From contig NZ_LT670818.1 of the NCBI RefSeq assembly GCF_900129505.1, positions 4,745,001 through 4,809,000 on the forward strand: DNA of 64,000 nucleotides, read 5' to 3'. Of this stretch, positions 54,479 to 63,289 are shown piece by piece (the stretch's first letter is position 1; each line of letters opens with the position of its first letter). Under the pieces are notes generated by a model. It was not told where the DNA came from and made no database searches. It saw only the letters and a program-made list of their open reading frames with translations. The DNA is from Bradyrhizobium erythrophlei. Its GTDB lineage: Bacteria > Pseudomonadota > Alphaproteobacteria > Rhizobiales > Xanthobacteraceae. A program made the translations under genes and the position numbers.

Positions 54479-56107
54479 CTAGGGTTTCGCCGGGTGAATG
54501 AACGTCCACGGCGTGATTTCGGAATCCTTTGGGATTTCCACGTCGATCAGATACGGGCCACCATGCGCCAGCGCCTTCTCCAGCGCGGGGCGAAAGGCTT
54601 GCGGCGACGTCACGCGCGCCGCGCCGACGCCGAAGGATTCCGCGAGCTTGACAAAATCCGGATTGACCAGGTCGGACGCCACCACGCGGCCCTCGAAGCG
54701 CTCGCGCTGGTCGCGCCGCACGTTTCCATACGAATTGTTGTTGAACACCAGCGTCACCACGCCGATGTTGAACTGTATGGCGGTGGCGAGCTCCTGCACG
54801 CCGAACATGAAGCCACCATCGCCTGTGATCGCGACCACCGGCCGGTCGGGATTGGCGACCTTGGCGCCGAGCGCGGTCGGGAAGCCCGAGCCCAGCGTGC
54901 CCTGGTAACCTGAGGTGATGAAGGTGCGTGGCTCATAGACCGGAAAGCCGTACCAGGACGCAAAGCCGACCTGCGACAGCTCATCGGTGACGATAGCGTT
55001 AGCCGGCAGCACCTCGCGCAGAATGTTGAGGTAGGCCATCTGCGGCTGCACCTTCTGGATCTCCTGCAGCGCCGCGGCCGAGGCCTCGCGGATCGCGGCG
55101 CGCCGGCCGCTGGTTTTCCTGTAGCCGGCCTTGCTGACCGCCGCGAGCAGCTCGCGCGTGCCGGCGCGGGCGTCGGCGACGACGGGGGCGTCGGGCGTAA
55201 ACCTGCGCATTTCCGATGGGTCGATATCGATCCGGACCGATTTCAGGCCGGCCGGCTGGAACGGCCAGCGAAACGATGTCGCCGGCAATTCCATCCGGCT
55301 GCCGATCCCGATCATCAAATCGGTGTTCGGCCACAGCCGATAGGCCGCCGCCATGGTCAGCCCCAGTTCATGGGCATTGGAGACGATGCCGCGGCCGCTG
55401 CGGAACGCCACTACGGGCGCGTCGATCAGTTCGGCCAGTTCGAGGATTTCGTCGCGCGCGTCGATCGCGCCGCTGCCGACGAAGATCATCGGCGTCTTGC
55501 TGCCCGCGATCAGGGCGGCGGCGGCCTTGATCCGGTCGGGATCGGGCAGCGGCGGCGGAAACGGATCGAACCTTTTCGCGGTGCCGACCTCGGCGCGCTG
55601 GGTGAACACGTCCCAGGGCATTTCCAGCGCCACCGGCCCGCGGCGTCCCGACAGCATCTCCTGGAATGCGCGCGCGACCAGCGCCGGCGCCGCATCCGGA
55701 TATTCGATGCGCTCGGCCCATTTGACGAAGGTGCGCAGCGTCGCGAGCTGGTCCGGCATCTCGTGCAGATGGCCGCGGCCCTTGCCGAGAAAGGCCGTCG
55801 GCACCTGACCGGTCAGGCACAGCACCGGCTCGTTGCAACCGAACGCGGTCAGGAGCGCCGCGCCCGCATTGAGTACGCCCGGACCGGGCACCACGCTGAA
55901 CACGCCGGGCTTGCCACTCGAACGCGCATAGCCGAAGGCCATGTAGCCGCAGGCCTGCTCGTGGCGTGCGCCGATCACTTTCAGCTGCGCCTGTTGGAAG
56001 GCGTCGAACAGGCCGTAGATCTGCGCGCCGGGCAGGCCGAACACGGTGTCGACGCCGTGCGCGACCAGGCCAGACACGATGGCTTCACCGCCGGAACTCA
56101 CTGTCAT
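54479..56107 (-). CDS. Thiamine-diphosphate enzyme, acetolactate synthase-like
   Basis: A 542-residue ThDP-dependent enzyme. The N-terminal PYR domain has 'VFGLPGAQIYGLFDAF' and the cofactor-activating glutamate E50 ('IGARHEQACGYMAFGYA'). A central Rossmann-like domain contains 'PMIFVGSGAIDARDEI'. The C-terminal PP domain has the GDG-X(~25)-NN motif ('ITGDGGFMFGVQELATA' ... 'VFNNNSYGNVRR') near residue 430. Substrate may be a 2-keto acid. Start ATG at 56107 overlaps the FAH gene stop by four bases, so it belongs to the hpa-associated operon. No regulatory subunit gene is present, so it is not simply the biosynthetic ilvB. Confidence 0.92.
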   Translation of the reverse strand: MTVSSGGEAIVSGLVAHGVDTVFGLPGAQIYGLFDAFQQAQLKVIGARHEQACGYMAFGYARSSGKPGVFSVVPGPGVLNAGAALLTAFGCNEPVLCLTGQVPTAFLGKGRGHLHEMPDQLATLRTFVKWAERIEYPDAAPALVARAFQEMLSGRRGPVALEMPWDVFTQRAEVGTAKRFDPFPPPLPDPDRIKAAAALIAGSKTPMIFVGSGAIDARDEILELAELIDAPVVAFRSGRGIVSNAHELGLTMAAAYRLWPNTDLMIGIGSRMELPATSFRWPFQPAGLKSVRIDIDPSEMRRFTPDAPVVADARAGTRELLAAVSKAGYRKTSGRRAAIREASAAALQEIQKVQPQMAYLNILREVLPANAIVTDELSQVGFASWYGFPVYEPRTFITSGYQGTLGSGFPTALGAKVANPDRPVVAITGDGGFMFGVQELATAIQFNIGVVTLVFNNNSYGNVRRDQRERFEGRVVASDLVNPDFVKLAESFGVGAARVTSPQAFRPALEKALAHGGPYLIDVEIPKDSEITPWTFIHPAKP

Positions 56108-57009
56108 GGCTGTTTCCCGTCGCTCGCAAGCAGGTTCATGATGGCTTCGTCGATCACGCCGTTGCGCAGCATGCCGACGTTCTGGGCCTCGACCTCGACG
56201 ACATCGCCGGGCTTCAGGTAGCGCGGCGGATCGAACCGCGCGCCGGCGCCGGTCGGGGTTCCCGTGACGATGACATCGCCGGGGACCAGTGTGGTGAAGG
56301 TCGAGATATAGTTGATCAGATAGCGGAAGCCGAAGATCAGCCGCGAGGTGCGGTCGTCCTGCCGCATCTCGCCATTGACCCAGGTGGTCAGCCTGACGTC
56401 GGCGATCTGCGCCTCGTCGGTGTAAGGAACGAGCCACGGGCCGAGGCTGCCGGTGGAATCGAAATTCTTGCCTTGCGTCACATTGAATTTCGCATGCCGG
56501 ACCCAGTCGCGGATGGTGCCCTCGTTGCACAGCGTGATCGCGGCGATGTGGTCCAGTGCGGCACTTTCGGCGATATGCCGGCCGGCCTTGCCGATCACCA
56601 GTACCAGTTCGCCCTCATAGTCGAGTTGCGCGGAGGCGCGCGGGCGGACCAGTGGCGTCAGATGGCCGACGAAAGAGCGCGGCGTGCGCATGAACATGCT
56701 GGGATATTTCGGCGCGTCCTGGCCGTCTTTGTATTCGGCATTACGGTCAGGATAATTGACGCCGATGCAGATGATTTTTTCCGGCGCGGGAATTGGCGGC
56801 AGCCAGGCGATCGTGTCCAGCCCGTAGTCCGGCTGATATTGTGCGGCATCCTCCGCCAGTCTTGTCAGCGCGCCGGCGGCGATCACTTCGCGCAGCGTCG
56901 GATAGTCCTTGCCGAAGCGCGCCGAGAGATCGACGATGCCGTCATCGACGACGGCGCCGTATTTGGTCGAACCAGCGATGGAGAAAGTGGCGAGGCGGGG
57001 AGATGTCAT
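56104..57009 (-). CDS. Fumarylacetoacetate hydrolase family protein (possible HpaG-like decarboxylase/isomerase)
   Basis: A 301-residue FAH-fold enzyme. Features: 'EKIICIGVNYPDRNAEYKDG', the metal ligand glutamates in 'LDYEGELVLVIGKAG', and 'TPTGAGARFDPPRYLKPGD'. In homoprotocatechuate degradation the FAH-fold HpaG decarboxylates and isomerises 5-oxo-pent-3-ene-1,2,5-tricarboxylate; this gene could fill that step, as none other in the window does. Alternatively it cleaves an acylpyruvate. It overlaps the ThDP enzyme gene by four bases. Confidence 0.9.
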   Translation of the reverse strand: MTSPRLATFSIAGSTKYGAVVDDGIVDLSARFGKDYPTLREVIAAGALTRLAEDAAQYQPDYGLDTIAWLPPIPAPEKIICIGVNYPDRNAEYKDGQDAPKYPSMFMRTPRSFVGHLTPLVRPRASAQLDYEGELVLVIGKAGRHIAESAALDHIAAITLCNEGTIRDWVRHAKFNVTQGKNFDSTGSLGPWLVPYTDEAQIADVRLTTWVNGEMRQDDRTSRLIFGFRYLINYISTFTTLVPGDVIVTGTPTGAGARFDPPRYLKPGDVVEVEAQNVGMLRNGVIDEAIMNLLASDGKQP

Positions 57010-57038
57010 GTGATGTCCAATAATACTGCGTGAGCCGC

Positions 57039-57797
57039 TTAGCCAGGGTTCATGCCCCTGGCCTTGATCACGGCTGTGGCGGCGGGAGTGGTCAGGAAAT
57101 GGATAAACGCCCTGGAGGCGTCTGCTTCCCTTGAGTCCGCGGCGACGGCGGCGGTGAAGACCAGCTCTTGCTGCAGTTCCGCGGGGAAGGCGCCGGCGAG
57201 TTCCACGCCGGGGGCGATCAGCACGTTGATGAGAAACACCCCAAGCTCAGCCGCGCCTGCGGCGACGCTGGGGGCAATCTGCGCCGGTGTGGGCTGCGGC
57301 TTTGTCCGGGTCTTCATCGCCTCAGTGATGCCGAGACGCTCGAACGTCTTCAGGACATAACCGCCTGCCGCGCTATCTGGCACGAAGGCGATCGACGCCG
57401 CGTCGAGCAGGGTCCTTTTCAGCGCCTCGGGCGTGCTGATGTCGGGCTTCGGTGCCCCGGCGCGAACGATGACGCCATAGCCGACGCGCGCGATATCGAC
57501 GGTTGGGCCGGGCGCGAAGCGGGCTTTTGCGCCGGCGTCGCTAAACACGTCGACTGGTACCACCACCAGATCGAACGGCGCCCCGGAGGTCGCCTGCTTG
57601 ATCAAATTGGGGGTGGCATCGAAATGGATGACAAGCTTGTGGCCGGAGACGCGCTCGAATTGAGCGCCGAGTTCGTTCATCCAGCCGGTCGTGGAGCCGC
57701 CGGCCAGGATCTTGAGTTCGGCGGCCCGAAGATCAGTTATGGCCGGCATCGCCAGCGCAAGGCCCAGCATCGAGGCGGGCAGCGACAGCTTCCTCAT
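57039..57797 (-). CDS. Periplasmic substrate-binding protein (ModA-like)
   Basis: A 252-residue exported solute-binding protein of the ModA/molybdate-type periplasmic fold. The signal peptide is 'LPASMLGLALAMPAITDLRA' with cleavage near residue 25. Mature motifs are 'LKILAGGSTTGWMNELGAQF', 'ATPNLIKQATSGAPFDLVVV' and 'GVFLINVLIAPGVELAGAFP'. No permease or ATPase gene accompanies it, so it may act as an orphan binding protein. AGAGGGG precedes the ATG at 57797. Ligand may be an oxyanion or organic acid; position inside the hpa cluster favours the latter. Confidence 0.87.
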   Translation of the reverse strand: MRKLSLPASMLGLALAMPAITDLRAAELKILAGGSTTGWMNELGAQFERVSGHKLVIHFDATPNLIKQATSGAPFDLVVVPVDVFSDAGAKARFAPGPTVDIARVGYGVIVRAGAPKPDISTPEALKRTLLDAASIAFVPDSAAGGYVLKTFERLGITEAMKTRTKPQPTPAQIAPSVAAGAAELGVFLINVLIAPGVELAGAFPAELQQELVFTAAVAADSREADASRAFIHFLTTPAATAVIKARGMNPG

Positions 57798-57835
57798 GAG
57801 ACCCCTCTGTGATCGCAGTGGATGGCATCTGCATC

Positions 57836-58819
57836 TCAGTCCGCGATCGTGACGTCGGCGACAAACAGCGGCTCGCGCACCGGCTGCCCGGTGAACGGCG
57901 ATCCCTGCTCGAACCACGAGCGCGGCGCGGGCGCGCCCCACAGGGTCTGCCGTTGCGGATCCTTCAACGACCAGCGCAATGGCTCGTGGTCACGGTCCAT
58001 GGTGAAGTAGTCGCTGGTGTAGAGCTCCAGCCGGTGGCCGTCGGGATCGCGGACATAGAGGAAGAAGGCATTCGAAATGCCGTGACGGCCGGGACCGCGC
58101 TCAAGATTTTTCAAATAGCCGCTGGACGCCATCACGTCGCAGAGATGCAAAATGTTCATCGCCGTCGGCACCCAATAGGCAAAATGGTGCAGGCGAGGGC
58201 CACGGCCGTTGGTGATCGCGAAATCGTGCACATTGCCCTTGCGGTGCATCCATGCTGCGGCGATGCGGCCATTCGGTCCGTCTTCCTCGCCATATTCGGT
58301 CAGGCGAAAGCCCAGCCGCGCGTAGAAGTCGACGGTGTCCTGGACTTCGGCCGCGAACACGTTGAAGTGGTCGAGCCGCTGCGGGTGGCAGCCCTTGTAG
58401 AGATCGTAGCGGCGCAACAGATGCGGGCGTTTCTCCATCGCGGCGTAGAGTTCGATCTGGAAGCCGAAGGGATCGGTGAACTGCAGCGTGCGGCCCTGGA
58501 ACGGCGCTTCCGCAAAGGCGCAAGCGATGCCGTTCTCGGAAAAGAACGCGGCCGCCTTGTCGAGATCGCTGTCGTCGCCGACCTTGAAGCCGAGCCGGTT
58601 GCAGGCGGCGACCGGCGCTTTGCGCAGCACCAGCGAGTGATGCTGATGCTCCTCGACGCCGCGCAGGTAAACCGCCCGGTCGTCGCGGTCCTCGACATGG
58701 AGGCCGACGGTGGTCTCGTAGAACGCGCGGCTGGCATCGAGGTCCACCACGTCGAGCACGGCATGGCTGCACCGGATGATATTGAAGGGCGGATCGAAGA
58801 TGTGTTGTGGAACGGGCAT
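57836..58819 (-). CDS. hpaD: Homoprotocatechuate 2,3-dioxygenase (extradiol, vicinal oxygen chelate type)
   Basis: A 327-residue VOC-fold dioxygenase that opens 3,4-dihydroxyphenylacetate to 5-carboxymethyl-2-hydroxymuconate semialdehyde. It resembles the Brevibacterium/Arthrobacter HPCD enzymes along the whole length: 'RCSHAVLDVVDLDASRAFYE', 'RRYDLYKG', 'RLDHFNVF', 'AAWMHRKGNVHDFAITNGRG', 'ERGPGRHGISNAFFLYVRDP'. Metal ligands are H151, H212 and E265. This family is unrelated to E. coli HpaD. An IS1182-type element (58940-60451) separates it from hpaE upstream. Confidence 0.92.
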   Translation of the reverse strand: MPVPQHIFDPPFNIIRCSHAVLDVVDLDASRAFYETTVGLHVEDRDDRAVYLRGVEEHQHHSLVLRKAPVAACNRLGFKVGDDSDLDKAAAFFSENGIACAFAEAPFQGRTLQFTDPFGFQIELYAAMEKRPHLLRRYDLYKGCHPQRLDHFNVFAAEVQDTVDFYARLGFRLTEYGEEDGPNGRIAAAWMHRKGNVHDFAITNGRGPRLHHFAYWVPTAMNILHLCDVMASSGYLKNLERGPGRHGISNAFFLYVRDPDGHRLELYTSDYFTMDRDHEPLRWSLKDPQRQTLWGAPAPRSWFEQGSPFTGQPVREPLFVADVTIAD

Positions 58820-58849
58820 GTTGTTTCTATTCCAGTCCTGAATTGTCGA

Positions 58850-58939
58850 CCCTCATGGTGAGGAGGCGCTTTAGCGCCGTCTCGAACCATGAGGCCCGTG
58901 GCCCATCCTTCGAGACGCGGGCTTGCGCCCGCTCCTCAG
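58850..58939. repeat. Palindromic intergenic repeat ('ccctcatggtgagg' type), interrupted at its end
   Basis: Contains cctcatggtgagg...ctcgaaccatgagg and ...gagacgcgggcttgcgcccg. It ends at ctcag (58935-58939), which is repeated at 60452-60456 on the other side of the insertion, where the repeat continues as gatgagggc. Confidence 0.75.
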
Positions 58940-60451
58940 AGGATGTGATTTTTTGCTGCTTGGCAAGCGAGTGTGGCGGATGTCGCATGCATGTGATTCC
59001 CTGCGATCGTCGAATCGGGTGAGGCGCTGATGGGCGGTGACGAACTTTTTGGGGAACTGCCAGAGCAGAGGGGGCCGCAGGTAGGCGGGGCGCCGTCGGG
59101 AGCGCCGCGGCTGCGTGAGCCCAAACGAGACCAGATCGAGCTGCGTGCAGTGGATATCGAGAGCCTGATTGGGGAAGATCACCCGGTACGAGTGATCTGG
59201 TCGTATGTCGAAGGCCTCGACCTGAGCGAGCTTGAGAATCGGATCAAGGCACGGGGCGACAGGCCCGGTCATCCGGCGACCTCGCCGCGGCTTCTGCTGG
59301 CGCTGTGGCTCTATGCCACCAGCGAGGGGGTTGGCAGTGCGCGTGCCCTGGAGGGGCTTTGCAACAGCCATGATGTTTATCGCTGGCTGTGTGGCGGCGT
59401 GTCGGTGAACTATCACACGCTGGCGGACTTCCGGGTCGGTTGCGCTGATCTGCTCGACCGGCTGCTGGCCGAGCATTTGGCGGCGCTGATCAAGACCGGC
59501 CTGGTGGACCTCGACGGGTTGGCACAGGACGGGGTGCGGATACGGGCGAGTGCGGGGGCGTCCTCGTTCCGGCGCGCGGCGACGCTTGACCGGCATCTTT
59601 CGGCTGCGCAGGCGGTCGTGGATCAGCTCAAGCGCGAGGTCGATACGCGCTCGGATGCCAGCAACCAGCGGATCAAAGCCGCCAGGGAGCGGGCCGCGCG
59701 CGAACGCCTCGAACGGGTCAAGGCGGCCCAGAAAGCGCTCGACGAGATCGAGCGGCAGCGTGACGAACGCGAACAAAAGCGCGGCAACGGCAAGAAGCCG
59801 AAGGAGCCGCGCGCCTCGACCACCGACACACAGGCGCGGGTGATGAAGATGGCCGATGGCGGCTTCCGCCCGGCCTATAATGTGCAGGTGGCAAGCGTCG
59901 CCGGTGAGCAGATCGTAGTCGCGGTCGACGTCAGTAATAGCGGTTCCGATCGGAGCCTGATGCGGCCGATGCTGGAGCGGCTACGCACGCGGCTGGGACG
60001 CTTCCCGGCATGGCATCTTGCCGATGGCGGCTTTTGCAGCGGCGAGGATATCGAGTGGGCGCATGGCAAAGGGATCGAGATCTATTGTCCACCGGTCCAG
60101 TCCAAGCATGGCACCGACCCCTATTTGCCGCGGCGCGGCGATGGCCCAGGCGTCTTGGCTTGGCGGGCACGGATGGGGAGTGAAGCGGGCAAGGCGCAGT
60201 ACAAGCCCCGCTCGATCTGCGAATGCATCCATGCGCGCTGGCGCAATTGGGATCTGCGGCAATTGACCGTACGTGGCTTCCAAAAGGTCCGAGCCGTGGT
60301 CCTCTGCTACGCCCTCACCAACAACATCTTGCAGGGCCATCGCCTCGCCGCCGCATAGGCAGGAGGTGGTCAACCGCAACCCCAGCATGCAGTCTGCCAA
60401 ACAACGCAATAACTCAAAGAAACTGGCACCTACCGAAAAACTTCACAAGCT
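58940..60451 (+). mobile_element. IS1182-family insertion sequence, about 1.51 kb
   Basis: Direct repeats ctcag at 58935-58939 and 60452-60456 are the target duplication. The left end (aggatgtgattttttg...) and the inverted right end (agcttgtgaagtttttcgg...) share most of the first 17 bases. It contains one transposase gene on the plus strand, opposite to the hpa operon. Removing the insertion restores a palindromic repeat reading ...gctcctcaggatgaggg. Confidence 0.85.
59030..60358 (+). CDS. IS1182-family transposase (DDE)
   Basis: A 442-residue DDE transposase. N-terminal 'IGEDHPVRVIWSYVEGLDLS' and 'YATSEGVGSARALEGLCNSH' are family-typical. Acidic catalytic candidates are the Asp in 'LDGLAQDGVRIRA' and in 'AWHLADGGFCSGEDIEWA', with a glutamate later. 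A highly charged coiled coil occupies about residues 180-260, and the C-terminus has 'SICECIHARWRNWDLRQLTV'. Intact frame with ATG at 59030, spanning most of the element. Confidence 0.92.
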   Translation: MGGDELFGELPEQRGPQVGGAPSGAPRLREPKRDQIELRAVDIESLIGEDHPVRVIWSYVEGLDLSELENRIKARGDRPGHPATSPRLLLALWLYATSEGVGSARALEGLCNSHDVYRWLCGGVSVNYHTLADFRVGCADLLDRLLAEHLAALIKTGLVDLDGLAQDGVRIRASAGASSFRRAATLDRHLSAAQAVVDQLKREVDTRSDASNQRIKAARERAARERLERVKAAQKALDEIERQRDEREQKRGNGKKPKEPRASTTDTQARVMKMADGGFRPAYNVQVASVAGEQIVVAVDVSNSGSDRSLMRPMLERLRTRLGRFPAWHLADGGFCSGEDIEWAHGKGIEIYCPPVQSKHGTDPYLPRRGDGPGVLAWRARMGSEAGKAQYKPRSICECIHARWRNWDLRQLTVRGFQKVRAVVLCYALTNNILQGHRLAAA

Positions 60452-60452
60452 C

Positions 60453-62000
60453 TCAGGATGAGGGCAAACCGAGTTTCTGAATCTTGTGGGTGCCCCGCGC
60501 CAGCGAGACGTGCTTGGTTTCCATGTAGAAGTCGAACGAATAATCGCCACCGTCGCGGCCGATCCCTGAGGCCTTCATGCCGCCGAACGGCGTCGGCAGA
60601 TGGCGAACGTTTTCGGAGTTCAGCCAGATCATGCCGGCCTCCAGCGCATCCGCCACCCGCAGCGCGCGGCCGGTATCGTTGGTCCAGACATAACCGGTGA
60701 GGCCGTATTTCACGTCATTGGCGATCTCGATGGCGTCGTTCTCGCCGCCAAACGGGATCACCGTCAGGAACGGCCCGAACACTTCCTCCTGCGCAACCCG
60801 CATCCCCGCATGCGCGCCGGTGACGAGGGTCGGCTGCACATAGTGTCCGCCGCCGGGGCCGTCATGCGGCCTGCCGCCGACCGCGATCACCGCGCCGTCC
60901 TGCCGCGCCACGTCGAAATAGGAGCAGACTTTTGCAAGGTGTCGCTCGTGGATCAGCGGCCCGATTTCGGTCAGGGGATCGAGGGGATGGCCGACCTTCA
61001 GGGCTTTGACCCGCGCGGTGAGCTTTTCGATGAACTTTTCCGAGATGCTTTGCTGGATCAGGAGCCGGCTCGACGAGGTGCAGCGCTCGCCGTTGAGCGA
61101 GTAGATCATGAACACCACCGCATCAAGTGCGCGGTCGAGATCGGCATCGTCGAACACGATCACCGGGTTCTTGCCGCCGAGTTCGAAATGCACGCGCTTG
61201 AGCGTCGGCGCGCCCTGCGCCATGATCGCCGAACCCGTAGCACTTTCGCCGACGAAACCGATCGCCTTGATGGCGGGATGCTCGGTCAGCGCCTTGCCGG
61301 CTTCCTCGCCGATGCCGTGCACGGTGTTGAGAACGCCGTCGGGCACGCCGGCCTGCTTTACGAGTTTTGCCAGCAGATCGGCGGTCACCGGTGACCATTC
61401 CGCGGGCTTGTGCACGACGGTGCAGCCGGCCGCGAGCGCTGGCGCAATCTTCCAGGTCGACAGCATGAACGGCGTATTCCACGGCGTGATCACGCCCACG
61501 GGGCCGATCGGCACCCGCGTCGACACGTTCCAGTGCTCCTCGCTCGGCATGTTGAGGCCGTCGCGGGCGTCGGCACATTTGTCGGCGAAGAAGCGGAAGT
61601 TTTCCGCGGCCCGGATCGCGGCCTTGGCCATGAAGCGATGGGCCTGGCCGGTATCGATGCATTCGAGCACGGCGATATCGTCGGCGCGCTCCTCGATGGC
61701 GTCCGCAACCCGGTGCAACAGCTTCTTGCGCATCGTCGCCGGCATGTCGCGCCAGGCCTTGAACGCAAGGCTTGCGGCGGTCGCGGCGCGATCGATATCC
61801 TCAGGCCCACCGCGCGCGACGCTCGCCAGAATTGCGCCATCGATCGGCGACTTCGTCTCGAACGTATCGCCCGAGATCGACGGCACGATCTCGCCGTCGA
61901 TCATGTGCCCGATGCCGTCGGCCCTCAGCGCTTTAAGCAGCGGCCCGGCGCGATCGAGGTTGGCCTTGAAGACATCCGATTTCGGCGTGATTTTATCCAT
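60453..62000 (-). CDS. hpaE: 5-carboxymethyl-2-hydroxymuconate semialdehyde dehydrogenase
   Basis: A 515-residue NAD-dependent aldehyde dehydrogenase. It oxidises the HpaD product to the dicarboxylate. Catalytic residues: N175 ('TPWNTPF'), K198 ('VHKPAEW'), E273 ('HFELGGKNP') and C307 ('NGERCTSSSR'). 'SPIDGAILASVARGGPEDID' and C-terminal 'ETKHVSLARG' fit HpaE. The stop codon overlaps the target duplication of the IS1182-type element, so the element landed directly behind this gene without changing the protein. Start ATG overlaps hpaF by eight bases. Confidence 0.94.
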   Translation of the reverse strand: MDKITPKSDVFKANLDRAGPLLKALRADGIGHMIDGEIVPSISGDTFETKSPIDGAILASVARGGPEDIDRAATAASLAFKAWRDMPATMRKKLLHRVADAIEERADDIAVLECIDTGQAHRFMAKAAIRAAENFRFFADKCADARDGLNMPSEEHWNVSTRVPIGPVGVITPWNTPFMLSTWKIAPALAAGCTVVHKPAEWSPVTADLLAKLVKQAGVPDGVLNTVHGIGEEAGKALTEHPAIKAIGFVGESATGSAIMAQGAPTLKRVHFELGGKNPVIVFDDADLDRALDAVVFMIYSLNGERCTSSSRLLIQQSISEKFIEKLTARVKALKVGHPLDPLTEIGPLIHERHLAKVCSYFDVARQDGAVIAVGGRPHDGPGGGHYVQPTLVTGAHAGMRVAQEEVFGPFLTVIPFGGENDAIEIANDVKYGLTGYVWTNDTGRALRVADALEAGMIWLNSENVRHLPTPFGGMKASGIGRDGGDYSFDFYMETKHVSLARGTHKIQKLGLPSS

Positions 62001-62391
62001 GCGCGGCCTCCGCCTTCAACGCCTCGTGAATGTTGTTGCGCTTCCAGCTGGTTTCCTTGTCGTTGATCTGCATGTCGAACGAGAGCGCGAATTTGCTGCC
62101 CGCGAAGACCGGCTCGAGATGACTGGAGAGCGCCTTGAAGATATGTTCGCCGGCCTTCTGGCGCGCTGCGAGATCGCGCCCTTCGCCGAGCCGCAGCAGC
62201 ATGGCGAGAAAGCTGAAATGCGGCGAGCCGTCGGCGATGGCGTAATGCTCGCAGCGGATGGCGCGGACGCGAATGCCCCCGAGCGGAAAGATTCCGGTTT
62301 CCACCGCCGCCTTGCGCACGAGTTCGACGATCTTGCCCATGTCGACGCGGCCATCGAGATTGGCGGAATATTCGATCGTGAAATGCGGCAT
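61993..62391 (-). CDS. hpaF: 5-carboxymethyl-2-hydroxymuconate delta-isomerase
   Basis: A 132-residue tautomerase-superfamily enzyme. Proline 2 ('MPHFTIEYSANLDG'), the likely catalytic base after Met removal, is present. 'GGIRVRAIRCEHYAIADG' and 'AGSKFALSFDMQINDKETSW' match HpaF/CHMI, usually about 126 residues. It isomerises 5-carboxymethyl-2-hydroxymuconate before decarboxylation. Its stop lies eight bases inside hpaE, and hpaH is 33 bases upstream, so the three are one operon. Confidence 0.94.
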   Translation of the reverse strand: MPHFTIEYSANLDGRVDMGKIVELVRKAAVETGIFPLGGIRVRAIRCEHYAIADGSPHFSFLAMLLRLGEGRDLAARQKAGEHIFKALSSHLEPVFAGSKFALSFDMQINDKETSWKRNNIHEALKAEAAHG

Positions 62392-62424
62392 GTCCGGCCT
62401 CCCAACCGATTGTTCAGAACGACA

Positions 62425-63231
62425 TCAAGCGAAGTAACAGCTGACGGACCCGTAGGGTCCATAGTCGGCTTGAATCGTGTCGCCTTTGCGGGTCTCGATC
62501 GGGCGGATGAACGATCCCGCCAGCACCACCTGGCCGGGCTCGAGCGCCAGCCCGAGCCGGGCGATCTTGTTGGCGAGCCAGGCCACGGAAGTGGCGGGAT
62601 GGTTGAGCACGCCGGCGGCAAGCCCGGTCTCTTCCAACTGGCCGTTACGATAGCACAACGCGCCGATCCAGCGCAGGTCGGCATCCAGCGGCCGCAGCGG
62701 GCGGCCGCCGAGCACGATGCCGGCGTTGGCGGCATTGTCGGCGATGGTGTCGAAGATCTTTCGCGTCGCCTTGGTTACGGGATCGACCCGCTCGATCCTG
62801 GTGTCCAGTATTTCCAGCGCGGGGACGACGAAATCGGTCGCATTGAGCACATCGAACAGGGTGCAGCCGGGGCCGGCCAGCCGCGTCTTCATGATGAAGG
62901 CCAGTTCCGCCTCGACCCGCGTGCCGATGAAGCGGTTCGAGGGCACGAGGCCGCCGTCGGCAAAGAACATGTCGTCGAGCAGCACGCCGGAATCCGGTTC
63001 GTCGATCAGAAGCGCGCTCTGCATCGCCTTCGAGGTCAGCCCGATCTTGTGGCCTTTGACGACGCGGCCTTCGGCTACCTTGATCTCGATCCACGCTTGC
63101 TGGATCGCATAGGCATCCTCGATGGTGATGGCAGGAAATTCCAGCGACAATTGCCGGATCTGCGTGCGGGTCTTCTCCGCCTGGTGAAGCCGCTCGGCGG
63201 CAACACGGATATCGTCCTTGGTCAGGGCCAT
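62425..63231 (-). CDS. hpaH: 2-oxo-hept-4-ene-1,7-dioate hydratase
   Basis: A 268-residue hydratase of the HpaH/MhpD family (FAH-like fold). Features: '[20 protein letters not shown]', '[20 protein letters not shown]', '[18 protein letters not shown]' with metal-binding glutamates, and '[20 protein letters not shown]'. It adds water to the 2-oxo-hept-4-ene-1,7-dioate formed late in the homoprotocatechuate pathway; the aldolase (HpaI) that should follow is not in the window. First gene of the minus-strand hpa operon, divergent from hpaR. Confidence 0.94.
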   Translation of the reverse strand: MALTKDDIRVAAERLHQAEKTRTQIRQLSLEFPAITIEDAYAIQQAWIEIKVAEGRVVKGHKIGLTSKAMQSALLIDEPDSGVLLDDMFFADGGLVPSNRFIGTRVEAELAFIMKTRLAGPGCTLFDVLNATDFVVPALEILDTRIERVDPVTKATRKIFDTIADNAANAGIVLGGRPLRPLDADLRWIGALCYRNGQLEETGLAAGVLNHPATSVAWLANKIARLGLALEPGQVVLAGSFIRPIETRKGDTIQADYGPYGSVSCYFA

Positions 63232-63277
63232 GTTGGTTTCGGCTTCGCAAGCAAAAAGCGGGGGTGCGGAAATATGA

Positions 63278-63289
63278 TTAACATGTTAA
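63278..63289. promoter_or_regulatory. Palindromic candidate operator between hpaH and hpaR
   Basis: A perfect 12-base palindrome ttaacatgttaa, 46 bases upstream of the hpaH start and 96 upstream of hpaR. MarR-family regulators bind such AT-rich palindromes; E. coli HpaR represses its divergent promoter in the absence of the aromatic acid. Assignment to HpaR is inferred from position. Confidence 0.5.

Noticed and set aside
3063..58939. CRISPR array
   Set aside because: The repeats are palindromic, far apart and not regularly spaced; no cas genes are present.
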